Source: Polyodon spathula (Eukaryota > Chordata > Actinopteri > Acipenseriformes > Polyodontidae). From it: a DNA stretch of 64,000 nucleotides. Below, one piece after another: positions 1-12,657 of the stretch; positions within the stretch are counted from its first letter, which is position 1, and the number at the start of each line of letters is the position of its first letter. The translations under genes were made by a program, and so were the position numbers. The stretch is from assembly GCF_017654505.1 (NCBI RefSeq), contig NC_054542.1:62001-126000 (forward strand), written 5' to 3'. Below the pieces are notes generated by a model. The model had not been told where the DNA came from, searched no databases, and worked only from the letters and a program-made list of their open reading frames with translations.

Positions 1-564
1 GGCAGAGCAGGGCTCTACCCTTGGAAATACTGGCACGGATGGAGTTAAATTCTCCTCCCTGCCCAGGTTGATTGCCCCAGGTGGGAGCAATCAACCAATG
101 TAATTATTCAATTATCATTTAGCCACCTGCCATAAAAGGAGGCCTCAGCTTCCAGTAAGGAGGAGGGAGCTGAGGAAGCAGGTTGGTGAATGGATAGAGG
201 CCCAGAGACAGTCTGCAATTCAAAAAAATAACTATTTTATTATAAACACAAAAATGAAAGGGCACAAGGGCCAAAACAAAGCAATTTAAACACAAATAAA
301 GCAAAAACAAACTCACAAAAATAAAGGTTTCCAGGCTGGGCAATGCCTTCACTGGATTCAAAAACTCACAAAAACCAACCTGCTTCCTCAGCTCCCTCCT
401 CCTTACTGGGCGGCTGAGGCCTCCTTTTATGCCAGGTGGCTAAATGATAATTGAATAATTACATTAGTTGATTGTTCCTACCTGGGGCAATCAACCTGGG
501 CAGGGAGGAGAATTTAACTCCATCCCTGCCAGTATGTCCAGGGGCAGAGCCCTGCTCTGCCACA
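1..564 (-). repeat. Foldback repeat with LTR-like core
   Basis: Bases 1-186 and 375-561 are near-identical reverse complements, about 187 bp each, separated by a spacer of about 188 bp. Read on the minus strand, the unit starts TGTGGCAGAG at 564 and has a TATA-like ATAAAAGG in the arm. The spacer holds the phrase GTGAAGGCATTGCCCAGCCTG, close to a phrase inside the solo LTR at 13744-14375, and an AATAAA-type signal. This suggests a minus-strand LTR relative whose 5' part is repeated in inverted orientation at the other end. The left arm begins exactly at the window edge, so the element may be cut. Its family is not identified. Confidence 0.6.
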
Positions 565-3149
565 TGGTAGTAAACTAAACAAAACTGTTTACATGTGAAT
601 GTGGCAGGCTTTGTAACTGCGATTAGAATTGAGCAGCAGGATCCAGGCAAGGGAGCAATGTACTGTACCTTTGGAAAAATTAGGAATTGAAATTGGTAAC
701 TGGTAATTCTGAGACGAGAAAAAGCTTATTTCAACACCATTGGGAAAAAAAAAGAAATGAAGGTGGAACATTAAGATTAATAACATTTTAAAGCCAAACA
801 AAGCTAGAAGTTACTAATATTTTAAATCATTAACTATACATTGTAAAACTATACATCCAGTAAAATATTAAAATGGTACCACTGTTATACCTTTCAATTT
901 TTGGCCCACACCATTTTAGCTGGCCTTGTGCTGCCATCATCTGTTGTAGTGACATATATTTACAAATCAATTGCATCACAATGATATGCAAGCAATAATA
1001 CACCAGAAGGTACGTTGTGAGACATTATCCTGATTGGATATTCAAACCAATGGTTTTACCATGTGGGTTAGAATGTCAGTAGACAATGCAAGACATTTCC
1101 AAACCATTTTATAAGAGCAGTAAGCTATTGCAGTGCCATGAATGCCTTTGCGCTTCTGTATCAGGACCAGTGTTTCAGTGCTCTTCTCATGGTTGTGTCA
1201 CGTGCTTCTTTAGAATAACACATACTAGTATTACCTGGTATCCCAATGTTATTCTGTAAATGGTGTTTGTGTTGTACAGCAATAATGCTACCATAATCTT
1301 GATTGAGTGCTCAGCTTTTCTCAGCATGTAAATGCAAATGCATGATATAGTAATGCTGGTCTCTATCATTATTTACAACAAGCAGGTTTAACAGACACCT
1401 GATTTAATAGTCTTGGGTGGGGTGCTGTTTTATATCATTGTTCCAAGGATGGATCTTGGGAAGAACCGACTGCAATGCAGACTGACGTGTCTAGTATAAC
1501 ACAAGCAGACTTAATGTGATTCTTTTGTCATCATAACATTAATATGCCTTCCAATGTTTCTGTATAACCCCGTAGAGAACAAAGGAAATATCAGGAGGAT
1601 GTTGATTTTAAAATAAAATATTCTTAGTTCAATGAAAAGGAAGGTGTAGTTTTGTGTGAACCTATTTCTAACACATTTTGAAAAGTTGAGAGATCATCTA
1701 ATCAGTGTATATATTTTCAAAATAGATGGCTGGTTTCTATTATTTCGTAATAATTAGTGCGTTATTTCGTGATGATTATTTTGTTATTTCTCAATAACTG
1801 TTGTGGTACTACAAGTTTTCATCAGCGATAAAAAAAGTCATAGTGTAGCAGCCGTGAAGTGCAGCTGAACAGTGAGAAACTGTGAAGAATCTCTATTACA
1901 GGTTCCTCAATGAAATTCCTTTGCAATGGTGCCAGTTTATTCATGTCAGAATACCTGGTTTTGTTGGGGGGAAAAAATCACATTCATATTATATAACATA
2001 CATCAGTTTATGAACAGATCTTTACTAATACATAATATTGTTATTGCAGTAAATTAATAAACATTTTCATTCAGCCCATTTCATTCACACATTAGACCAG
2101 GGTTTTTCAACATGTTGTGTGTCTGGAGATGGTCGTACCTCTACAACAAATATCTTCTACTAGTTTATCATTAAATACAACCATACAATCCATTTTAAAG
2201 CAAAATTAAATTAAGTGTGAATTAACAAAACTATCTGCTTATTGTGAAATAATTATTATCTCGTAATAATGCAATCATTATTGCGACATAACGCAATCTT
2301 ATCTCGTAAAAACAAATTTTTAGATTGAAAAGCTTGATTATAATAAGGGTCACAATTGCAGTAACCCATTTTTAGGATGAAATGAAGAACACATGTCAAC
2401 AAGCTTTTGGGAAGGGTTTATATTTCGCACATATTTGTGCTTAACTGTTAAAGGGGACGTGTCATTGGGGCTTTTTAAGATAATTTGTATATGTACAATA
2501 TTTGTTTGCAATTGTAAAAATAAAAATCTAAAATGAGTTATACTTGTTATGCCATAAGTTTCCTGTATGTTCAGAGTGGTGTGCTGCAGGTGCATGTTGT
2601 GCCAAGAATGTCAAGCACTGAATCAGATTTTTTAAATGTTTTTGCTGTGACTATGTGGGCATACCCTATGGGGAGAGCTGCTATTTTCATATCTCACAAC
2701 TGCAGGGGCTCTGAAACGAATGTCAAACCAGCTAGCCTAGTTTAATATCCCTCTCTTGATTGGGATCGGTCCTAATGTGGGATCGGACTGTACTGGTGAT
2801 GCTGCATTATGATGCTCTTGTCTTTTATTCAATGTTATCAGGTTTGAAGTGACAGGAATGCCACATCTCCTTAATTTTGTATCTACTGCTGGTGTATGTT
2901 ATGCACTGTGTTCCTTTGCACTGCTTTCTGTATGTTTTAAATGTATTCGATGCTGAACGTCAGACCAATGTTTGATCAGAATATTTAATTAGTGTGATCA
3001 TTTTATAAACATTCCCAGAGATCTCCAACAGGGACATTAACTCATTGCACGCATTGCCAGAACCCCTAAAAGAAAAAAAAATACAAAAATAATTGCTTCA
3101 ATATAAATTTGAGAAATGACAACGCATTACAGGAAATTACTTATTTTTT
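565..3149. other. Intergenic DNA, no gene seen
   Basis: This is AT-rich sequence with only short, non-conserved ORFs. No exon-like peptide or RNA gene is recognised. A possible TIR element lies inside it at 1738-2312. Confidence 0.6.
1738..2312. repeat. Possible MITE with TTATTTCGTAATAA-type ends
   Basis: The left end (1738-1800) carries repeated TTATTTCGTAATAATTA / GTTATTTCG motifs. The right end (2245-2312) carries the inverted forms (ATTATCTCGTAATAAT, GCGACATAACGCAAT). The two ends are imperfect reverse complements around a unique core of about 440 bp. The ends are palindromic and AT-rich and I could not fix a target duplication, so the boundaries are approximate. Confidence 0.3.
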
Positions 3150-3445
3150 ATTTTTATTTAGTGCCCAATTATTTTACCCCAGATTTTTTTCCCAATTTGG
3201 AATGTCCAATTATTTTTTCTCCTCACCGCAGCAATTCCTCACACAGCTCAGGGGTTATGTGGGTGTCCTCTGATCCCTTCCTCTTTTACCCCCAGGAACT
3301 CGAGAGTGGATGTCAGTGAGCTACCAGCCTCTGGAGGACAACGGCCCCAGCCCTGCAGGTGTCCGCTCTGAGCTCAGAGGGTGCCTGGCCAGCAGGATGA
3401 GGAGATGCAGTCCCTGACGGTTTTGCCTCCTTAACCCAATGACTT
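3150..3445 (-). mobile_element. tRNA-derived-type SINE, minus strand
   Basis: On the minus strand the body reads through CAGGGACTGCATCTCCTCATCC and GCTGGCCAGGCACC, and ends in ATTCCAAATTGGGAAAAAAA near 3190. The body segment recurs at 41810-42060, and the 3' tail TTCCAAATTGGG recurs at the end of the SINE at 7534-7985. Shared body and tail blocks are the usual signature of a SINE superfamily using one partner LINE. The head and target duplication are not resolved. Confidence 0.55.
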
Positions 3446-4285
3446 CATTCATTTGCAGTTGTAAAATATCTTTCTTTGAATCAGTGAATTGGCTTTTCTT
3501 TCCATAAGTACCCCCTGCAGGCTTTTTATTATTAGTTTCAAGTACAGTAAGTGACACATTCCATCAGCAGTCCAATAAATACACAACTATAATTTGAAAC
3601 AACTGCACATCAGTTGTGGCTTTGGGTTCCATGGTAGAGTTTTTGTAAAACATTTTCAGTTAATTTTCTACATAATTTGTGGTATTCCTGGTAGTTAGCT
3701 TATTACGGGGTAGAGCTTCATTTTCATAACAGAAGTTCATAGGATGCCATTTCCCGGTTCACTAAACTGTCAGTCTAGTTGTCACCCATCACGACTGGCC
3801 TTTATCCACATCACACTTTTGTAAAGAATGACTCAGAAAGACACTATTACTCAAGTCCATCGATTTAACGCATCAAATCCGAGTAATAAAACCGTACACA
3901 AAACAAAAGAAGAGAACAGTGAGTCAGACCCCAACAGAAATACGAATCACAACCTTAGACATAAACATAGTATGGAATATTTTCACTCACCCATTTATTT
4001 TATGTATGTACAGGTATTTATGTATTTTTTTTTAATATAATTTAACCAGCCCAGGGTCTTAGTAGAATTAGTAGTATTGTTCCACCACAATACTGTAGGC
4101 AACAGACCACTACATTTTAAGCTTTAGCTATGGTAGACAAGGACACATTTTTTGAGGAGTAAAAAAACAGGACACCTAAAAAAACAACATCAATGAATAT
4201 TATGTAGTAAGCACTTACCACATTTTCGTTTCTAAGCTTTGGAAATACCTAAATGTCTAAATGTAGTGCTACAGTATATTGTATT
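3446..4285. other. Intergenic DNA, nothing recognised
   Basis: Only short ORFs without recognisable protein similarity are present. No repeat boundary was found. Confidence 0.5.
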
Positions 4286-4290
<5 letters not shown>

Positions 4291-4361
<71 letters not shown>

Positions 4362-4396
4362 TGTGTGGGTGTGGGTGACTATGGGGGGGGGGGGGG
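4291..4396. repeat. (GT)n microsatellite followed by a G run
   Basis: A pure GT array runs from 4291 to about 4357, then an imperfect GT/GGGT tract to 4376, and 14 G residues at 4383-4396. ORFs across it encode only Cys-Val or Thr-His repeats and are not genes. Confidence 0.95.
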
Positions 4397-6639
4397 TTCT
4401 CTGCCAAAACAAGTGAGATAAACAAACATACAGTATATTTATTGAAATCTCAAAACCTGGGGACATTCTAAAACATATCCACCATAACACTTGTGTACTG
4501 CATGTATCTTATTGTTCAGTATAAATTGATATATGGTGTTCTAGGGCAAGTCATTTATCTTCACCAATATTTCATTGTACTACATACAGTAGAAACCTAA
4601 ACATTTTTCATATGCAGAACAAATAAATATGTTTAAGACATGTTATAACATAAAGTACATGTTCATATTGTCAAATTTAGATTGTGAATGAAATCCAGAC
4701 CAGTGGAACAGTACCTGAGTGAACAGCAGACATATTGCTGAAATAAACAACTATATGTATTTCTCTCTCATGCTATCAGCCAATTAAATAAACAGTCAGG
4801 TTCAATAGAACGTTTTGCATATGAGTAACCCTTGTCAAAAACAAATGGAAAATCACTTTCTATACTATGGAAAGTTATGCATAACAAAAAGAAGGTTCAT
4901 AAAGTCATTATACTTAAAATGGAAAGTGCCCCACCCTTCAGAACAAAGTTTTGTGATAGTTAAAAGATGCACTGTGTATTTGCAGATGATGAGTATTATT
5001 GCCTCCAAGACAAAATGGAGGTTGGTTAAATGATAGGGACTTGAACAAGTGGCAAAATGGGGAAAATCAATGTGATCTTGCTAAATGAATGGATGTGTGT
5101 GAAATGTAATGAGTGTCATCTCTTGTATGTGCAATTGATAACAGGTCAGTTGCAATGTCAGGAGACAAAATAGTGGGGGTGCAAGAGCGACACAAACCCT
5201 TGGGAAGATCATAACCTTTCGGATGCTGCCCAATTGAGAAATAACCTTCAAAATGGAACAGGGGTTAGAATGTCTGCACAGAGGGTGTGAGGTCTGAAAA
5301 AAGCCTTATCTCTGACACCCAGGATTAACTGTGTTTTAAATCATATTAATTAAATAGCAGTTACTGTGGAATTTATTTGTCATGAATGTAATTTAAAATA
5401 AAGTGTCATCTGCATATACATGAATACATTTCTTATGCATTTAACGGTGATTACTAGACTCCCAATGATAAGAATGTATGCAGTTGTATCTGTTCTAGAA
5501 TCTAACCCCTTGTTGTTTCATTCATTCCCAAAGGAGCATTGTGATGATTATTCAAGTTAGCTAGGCCTTGCTTCATACATGGTAGAGGTCAAAGTATCAT
5601 CATGTTCTCAGCAGTTTCCTGTTAACTTTTCTCATGTGTTTTTGTTTTTTTTTGTTTTTCATACAAGATGATTAAGTTCCCATTATTCATAAAAGCAAAG
5701 ACAGCAGCTTTTCTGCCCTGTTGTGCTTCTTGAGTAAATATTTAAGTGTAGCAGACAGTGCATTACAAATGAATTTGTGTTTTCATGCCTGTGATCTATT
5801 ATTAAAGAATAAAAAAAAAACATGATTCCCATTGTGTTGCCTGTATGCATAATGCACCATGATTAATGAACTGACATTACATTTCAAAGGTCAGTCTCAA
5901 AAGTGCATGAAAGTGATTGTAACTAACACAATAATCCCATACGTTTTCCATGCTACCACTTCCATTCACTACGTAGGTCTCAAACGTGTTTTGAAAGAAA
6001 TCTGTGTTTTAGTTAACATGTATTTTCATTTTAAAATATGTCTCATGCTTTACCGCTAGCAAGATGCTTCACCCCAAAGACACTGCAAGTATAACAGACT
6101 TTCTAGAAGGCAAGGCAAGTTTTATACGTTTTAAGGCTGCAATGAATATTCATTTTACAAACACCAAGCAATCTATCCGGCTGACCTGACAGTGGCAGAT
6201 CTGAATTCTGAACACTAAGATAATTGAAGTTTGTGTTCCAAAAGAAAACATGTACAAGTGCATGTGGCTTAATTTCATTTTTATGAAAAAAATAAAAAAT
6301 AAATGAGAAGGTCTTAGTCAGTTTTAAAAGAAGTCCATAAATGTTGATACATTGATATTTGAATACATATTAAGTCAATCCAATGTTAAGTGTCTTAAAA
6401 ACAACAACGGATCAGGTGTGCAATGGCCTTTAGCATTAACATAAATATTTCCAGGGAAGTCTGGTCTGCCTGGTATGGTTAATAGGAAATACCTCAATCT
6501 AAGTGGATTTTCTGGGGGGAGTTTGGGTAGTCTTCCATCCCATTTTGATTTCAGCATCCCTACTGCAATGTCTTCCCTGCACTGCAATCTAGAAAGCAAG
6601 GCTTGGGATTTCTTATGGACGTTTGCTACAGTAAGTCTG
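4397..6639. other. Intergenic DNA, nothing recognised
   Basis: AT-rich sequence. Neither strand shows an exon, an RNA gene or a repeat boundary that I can support. Confidence 0.5.
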
Positions 6640-6775
6640 TTTTCCCATGCTGTTCCCATGCTTATACCATAGTTTATAATGGGTAGCCATTTTAACATGT
6701 TTTACTATACCTCGTCTGGGCTTTACAATGTTTACCTAAGCTTTACCATGCATTCCCTATGCTTTTTTACACTTA
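6640..6775. repeat. Degenerate CTTTACCATGC-type short repeat
   Basis: Variants of CATGCTTTACCATG recur at spacings of about 10-25 bp here. The inverted form (CATGGTAAAGCATG) recurs at 41640-41775. It looks like an old simple or low-complexity repeat family with no coding potential. Confidence 0.35.
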
Positions 6776-7533
6776 CTGTCCTTTTCTATTGTTTTTATTC
6801 TGTTAGCATTTCATGCTATCACTAATATAAATGCAAGCCCATACAGTATTGTTGTATTTCTCTTTTGGTTACTTTACTGGGTGTACAGTATTTATAAGGC
6901 TGGGGGTTTGTCTAAGTCCTGTCGACTGTGTGTACATTAAATATCCCATGGTTTCTTTCAAAGACCTACAGGGATGTGAACCCATATGTGACAAGTCTAT
7001 ATTCCAACGGAGATGAATATTTTAGACTGGCTTATGTAGATACATTATTGCATGCAATGTGACCTGACTGCATTTTATCTGGCAGAAACATTTGGCCCAT
7101 TTACTTTTCAGACACATCTGAATGCATAATTAGCCAGAGAAAATAGAATATTAATACTCTTTTACCGCCTCCATGTTTCTTTCTTGAAAAGCCTCATTTT
7201 GATTTATACTTTTAAGATTTGCCAGACTGTTTTTCACTGATAAGCCATGTCCTCTGGCCTGACATTAAGCTTTCACAATGCAGCCCTCTGTTTATTTTTG
7301 GTTGCTAGAGTTCATATCAAAGATGACGATGATTTCAATAAAAAAAAACATTTTAAAAAATCACTGGAATGAGGGCAATCAAAAGTTTAGCATTACTTTA
7401 AAATACTGTAATACTTTTCAGATGCATTATATATGTATTTTAAAGTTCATAAATGCCATTGAAACAGTTTGTCTTATATCCATTCTTAAACTTTGTGCAG
7501 TGTTACATTCTGAATGGTTAAGATTTGTTCTCG

Positions 7534-7985
7534 GGGGCTCCCCAGTGGCACATCCGATAAAAGTGCTCCGTGTGGAGTGCAGGATGTGCCCTATAGCCTG
7601 GATGTCACCAGTTTGAGTCCAGTCTATTCCACTGCCGACCGTGGACGGGAGTTTCCAAGGGGCAGCACACAATTGGCCGAGCGCTGCCCAGGGGGGAGGG
7701 CTTAGGTCAGCCAGGGTGTCCTCGGCTCACCGTGCACCAGCGACCCCTGTAGCCTGGCTGGGTGCCTGCGGGCTTGCCTGTAAACTGCCCAGAGCTACGT
7801 TGTCCTCTGACGCTGTAGCTCTGAGGTGGCTGCATGGTGGGCCTGCAGTGTGTAAAAGAAGCAGTCGCCAGACCGCACACACTTCAGAGTACAGCATGTG
7901 TTCATCTTCACCCTCCCGATATAGCGCAGGGGTGGGAACGGCGAGATGAGCCTAAACAAATAATTAGCTATTCCAAATTGGGTAC
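7534..7985 (+). mobile_element. tRNA-derived SINE, plus strand
   Basis: The element begins near GGGGGCTCCCCAGTGGCAC at 7534. Its tRNA-like head has an A-box-like TGGCACATCC and a B-box-like GTTTGAGTCC at 7611-7620. A GC-rich body follows (CCACTGCCGACCGTGGACGG, AATTGGCCGAGCGCTGCCC) and an AT-rich tail ends in TTCCAAATTGGG. The GC content contrasts sharply with the flanks. No clean target duplication is visible. ORFs inside it are chance products. Confidence 0.75.
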
Positions 7986-10187
7986 AAAATATGTTTTCAT
8001 ATTTGGCATCCTTGAACTGATAAATTACAGCATGTTGTGGTTCCACCTGTTTCTATACTTCAAGAGTTTTCTGTATTCAGCTGAGTTTAAATGTCTCCTA
8101 ATGCTCTCTTGTGTTTGGCTGGTTCCCTGAATAGAGCCCAAAACACTGAAAAAAGGGGTCATAAAGAGATATTTTTTGATTGAATCAGCCTCTGAATCGC
8201 GGTGCTGTTTCCTGCTAAAAATCTCTTCGTCTTTCTATTGCAACCATTTTATAATTTTACAACTAAATAACATTGCAGTATTGGTACATTTTAAAAGTAA
8301 ATACTGTATATGAAAATATGACAGACAAACCATAATGTTCCTAATATCTGTGTTTGTGTAATTCCAAATTGTGTACAATGATACACTACAATCTTATCTG
8401 TAACAAATCTAAATCTTAGAATGCAGAATCACAATCTCCCTCACTCAAAATCTCACAGCAAACAAAAAAAGTCCATTGTACTGACTTATATACAGTATTC
8501 CAATGACCAACCAAAAAAAAACTGAAAAAGGCACCATCCTTGTCATGTGCTTCAGTACTTATTCTTTGTTTATTACGCGCAGAACAACCTTAACTTGTAG
8601 CTATATAAAGCACGGCAAGCTTCCTTAGCACTGAAGATTATTCAAACCATAACATACTGTGAATGTTGAGGACAGTAAAACTTGTATTGTAAAACAAGTC
8701 TGCAACAAAATCTTTCATATGTTCCAAATAAATATCACTGGGAATGTGCAATATGTTAAACACTGAGTATGAGCTGCTTGAGGGTGAAACTTGTCTGTTT
8801 TTACTTTTAACCTCCACAGTCAAGGAACAAAAAATACAAAGAAATTCTGATGCAATCTCGGAGTTTTTGTTCATGAGTGCGGAAATCCGAAATGCTATCA
8901 GTTTATGTTCCTTGTCTACCTTTGAAAACTCACTGAAAATTCACTTGTCTCCTTTCTTCTACCCTTTCTCCCCTTACAAACTTCTTGCTGTCCTTCAGTC
9001 ATCTCATTCCTCAATTGTCTCTTTGGTTCAGGCACCCCCCAGATGCACAATTATTTCAAGGCTTCGTGACTAAAGTCAGATACAGGGTGTGTTAGGATTG
9101 ATTTTGTCTCGATTTGTGTTTGAAGTAGTGTGACTGGACGGAGTTTCAAAATACCTCCATGTATTGGTGATATAACCTGGCCACTGCACTTTACATTCCC
9201 CTCCTGTGCAGCAAGTATTAAGACCCCAACTGATCCCACATTAGAACCCACATAGTAGAGTCCTATTTGCATGCAGGATTGTAAAACCTGCTGCACAAGA
9301 AGTTAATTTAGTGTGGTGGCAGGCTAACTAGATTTCAGCTAAGTCTGAAAGCCATGTTAGCATCAATTGTATTCCATATTGTGAACATGTTAGAAGTTAA
9401 GGTGGTTGGCATTTCTGGTAAAATAGTCTATTCAAACTGTTAGACAATGCTTCACCTGCTTTAAAAACATGCGGGAGGAAGCTGAAAATGGAGTCAATGA
9501 GCGCAGTAGTAAAATAAAAAAGCCAATGTATGTAATGAATGTAAAATGACAGAAAATGTATTTTAATTTGATTAGATTATGTTCCAGGGTTCAATCCTAA
9601 AACATGTATTATTATCAATCAGAAAAACTTTATTTAACAGGTTTTTTTAACTTTTAAAATGACACATTTACCAACATTGTATTGTTATAGTACACTTCTT
9701 TCCCCATCATTTTAACATTTTCAGTATAGTTGTAAACAATCGTTTTACCAGTAATAGTAACAATACATATCTTAAAAACATAAATTAATATTTCACTAAC
9801 ACATTTTACAAATGAAACACAACATGCGTTTTCAATTGAAAGATACAAAATGAACTACTGCAACACAAAACAATATAGCAGTATTCTTTAAATAGATGCT
9901 TTATCTAAATTTTTGAAGTATTTCATTTCTTACCTGTTGAATAGCCTATTGCATTTATTATTATAGTTTGTAATGCTGTTTTTGCTCAGATAATTATTTA
10001 TGAAGTTTACAAATTACATTTCGTCACGTTTTATTTTAAGGGACGGTTTTTTTTTTTAGTTTATTAACTGTTAACAAACGTTGTTTACTTTGAGCTAAGC
10101 GCTATACATTAAGATTGTTAGAAACTAATGTAATGGACAACGTGTCGTTACGGATTATGGTCCCTGTCGGTAAGATGAGGTTAGAGG
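7986..10187. other. Intergenic DNA with little recognisable content
   Basis: Mostly unique AT-rich sequence. At 8870-8975 the plus frame reads like the degraded C-terminus often seen at the end of fish LINE ORF2 proteins (a Leu-rich SxxxFxxxLKxHL pattern). That match is weak and is not annotated separately. Confidence 0.4.
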
Positions 10188-10195
10188 CTCTAGAA

Positions 10196-10286
10196 CAGGG
10201 GAGGGCAATTCCGATCCTGGAGGGCCTGTGTCCCTCCTGGCTTTTGTTCTAGCTTTGCCCTAAATTACTTAATTGGCCCACCCCTG
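10196..10286. mobile_element. 91-bp hAT-type MITE with perfect 8-bp TSD
   Basis: The element starts CAGGGGAGGGCAA and ends TTGGCCCACCCCTG, so the terminal inverted repeats match the hAT consensus CAGGGGTGGGC. It is flanked on both sides by the identical 8-mer CTCTAGAA (10188-10195 and 10287-10294), the duplication length made by hAT transposases. It has no coding capacity and would have been moved in trans. Confidence 0.9.
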
Positions 10287-10388
10287 CTCTAGAACCACGA
10301 ATGCATTGTGGTAAAGGTGGCCGCTAATAAAAAACAGATTTAATGTTCTAAACATTACTGCAGTAACAATTTGGACAGGTGTCCTGCT

Positions 10389-11450
10389 GAAAAAGTAGAC
10401 TGGGAAAAAAGTGGATCGCAGTCTAGAATTTAAAGGGGAGGTTCCATTGTTTCTAAGGTTTACGCATAGATCGCGGTGCTACTGCTACGTCTGGGGAATT
10501 AGTAGATCGAGCCCAGGGAATAAGAAGATCGGATATATTAACAAAAAATAAATACTTTTAAATGGAATTTGTATTTACATAAATAAGTAGATAGGACGTA
10601 TTTGACAGTATAACAATGGATAAGAGGATGCTGTAATATACATTAACAATAAATACATAACTTAAAATTAAGTTTGTAAGTGTAATTTGTATGTCTGTTT
10701 AACAAACGTTATTGCAACTCGAAGTTTTTGATATCTAACATGTAAGCAGTAGCTAAGGATAGGTGATAATTACCGCTAGCACCACTGACAAAATAATACA
10801 AGCAATACTAATAATATCGTATGATTGTATGTCATTAGAATATATTACTAAAACATTTTAATTTCGATTAAAGACTGACAACATTTTGACGTGTAAAGCC
10901 TTTTAATAATATACAGTAAATACATTTTTGCGATCACACATCAACTACAGCAACATATTTAAATACACACCGGCAGAAAAAGTTGACAAACGTTTAACAC
11001 TTTAGTCCGAGTATAAAGACAAAACATCACACATATTTTACAGACAGAAAATAAATAAGTAAAACCAAGAAAGAGGTGTGTGAACATACGATCTGGCAAA
11101 TAAAATTATCAGACAGAAAATGCTGAGTTTAAATACGAACACCGGCAGAAAAAGTTGACAAACCGGTTTTTTAACACTCTTAGTTTGCAGTTTTACCTGG
11201 CCTATATAAAGACAATAACAGAAAACTTTGTATCACACATATTTTACAGACAGAAAATAAATAAATAAAAAAAGAAAGTGGCCTTAGTGTGAACACATTA
11301 GCCATACGATCTGGCAAATAAAATGAGTTTCAGACCAAGAAAATGCTGAGTGCAGTTAATATTCCTGTTTTAATCAAATAGCTGCACGCCCCTTCATTTT
11401 TACCTTACTGCGCTTGCGTGATCTATTTTTTTCCCAGTCTACTTTTTACC
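10389..11450. mobile_element. About 1.06-kb TIR-bounded non-autonomous DNA element
   Basis: The left end reads AAAAAGTAGACTGGGAAAAAA followed by GTGGATCGC. The right end, read on the minus strand from 11450, is GGTAAAAAGTAGACTGGGAAA followed by AAAATAGATCACGC. This gives inverted repeats of about 30 bp. No transposase ORF is present. The exact outer boundary and target duplication could not be fixed, so the superfamily is unknown. It contains the tandem duplication described separately. Confidence 0.6.
10962..11348. repeat. Internal direct duplication, about 170-210 bp unit
   Basis: The block starting ACACCGGCAGAAAAAGTTGAC at about 10967 occurs again at about 11139. Both copies continue through TCACACATATTTTACAGACA and CATACGATCTGGCAAATAAA. 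The second copy is longer because of small insertions. The duplication lies wholly within the TIR-bounded element at 10389-11450. Confidence 0.75.
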
Positions 11451-12657
11451 TACAACACCGGTTTTTAATATATGATTGATTTGGAATTGATAATCCAGAG
11501 GGCTCTCATCAGCAACAACTGGATTAGAACCAGAAAGCAAATTATCACACCTGATCTGGAACAATACTGTAGCTGTAGATACAGAATTAGTTTCACTTCA
11601 TTAACATCACAATTTAAAATATTAATAATAAGCCTTTTAATCAAAAACCAGTCTGGTTTAAGAAGGAATACTTAAAGCACAAGAAACACGTACAAAATAC
11701 TGAATCAATAAAATATACAGTGCACACATTTGCCCTTGTAATAATACAGTATATTAAAAAGCTTCAATGTGTTGGAAAGAAACAGCTTTGAAACGAAATT
11801 TGCAGTTAGTCTTAAATCTCTCCAGAACAGTCATAAAACTTGGCTCATTCATTTCTGGAACTTCTCATACTGAACTCGCAAGCATACTGAAAGTGTGATA
11901 ATGGAACACACAATAGTTTCATAATGGTATGCGATGCAGCACACTACAGCGCTCTCTCTCTCTATAAAACACATTAATTTACCTCATAATGCCATTCCAC
12001 TAGCACTTGAATTCTGCTGGAACTATTTGACCACAAATTGTTTAGTCTCAAAACTATGGGTCGGGTTGGGTCAGGTTTTTTGGTGGGGGGTGGAATTCAG
12101 TCATACCTCTAATTCTCTGACCTTAGATTTGAATGCTTTTTCTGTTTTATATTTGCTTAAAAGATTTAAAGCTGAAATAGTAATTGTTCCTGTGTAATGC
12201 AAGTCTGTTCACTAAGAGAGACAGTTTTTCTAGATTTGATAGTTATTCTCATATTCCTCAATCCTTTGCATACAGCATCCAATGACTGTGTACTGAAAGT
12301 GATTCCCCCATTAATATAGGAAGAAAAGGATGTTTTAACCATCATATAATTGTTTATCCTATCCATTACAACCACGTAGCCTCTCTAATTATACAGAGCA
12401 GGCATTGTTGAATCTTGGTTTAGTAACTGATTTGAAACCCCTGTCAATCTTCTGTTTTAGAAACATATAGCTTGCATGGTGCACAGAAAGTCCAAAACTT
12501 CAAATTTACTTTAGAACGGACAATATTTAGTTTCAGTGGGGCAACTTGATTCAAACACACCACACACAGGGGCACAAGACAATTACCACTTCCAAATGTC
12601 CCTGGTGTCTGTTGGTGCTGTCAGCAAGTGAAAACATCTTTTCCCGCCTTTTCTTTT
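11451..12657. other. 3' flank of mlnr, probably including its 3' UTR
   Basis: Downstream (minus strand) of the mlnr stop codon. I see no clear AATAAA signal on the minus strand in this stretch, so the transcript end is not placed. No other gene is recognised. Confidence 0.4.

Noticed and set aside
4239..4490. ORFs of Cys-Val and Thr-His repeats
   Set aside because: Translation of the (GT)n microsatellite; no gene.
6375..6698. 107-codon minus-strand ORF
   Set aside because: No recognisable domain, no splice context and no composition signal; probably chance.
7534..7625. Functional tRNA gene
   Set aside because: The A/B-box region is the diverged head of a SINE, without a complete cloverleaf.
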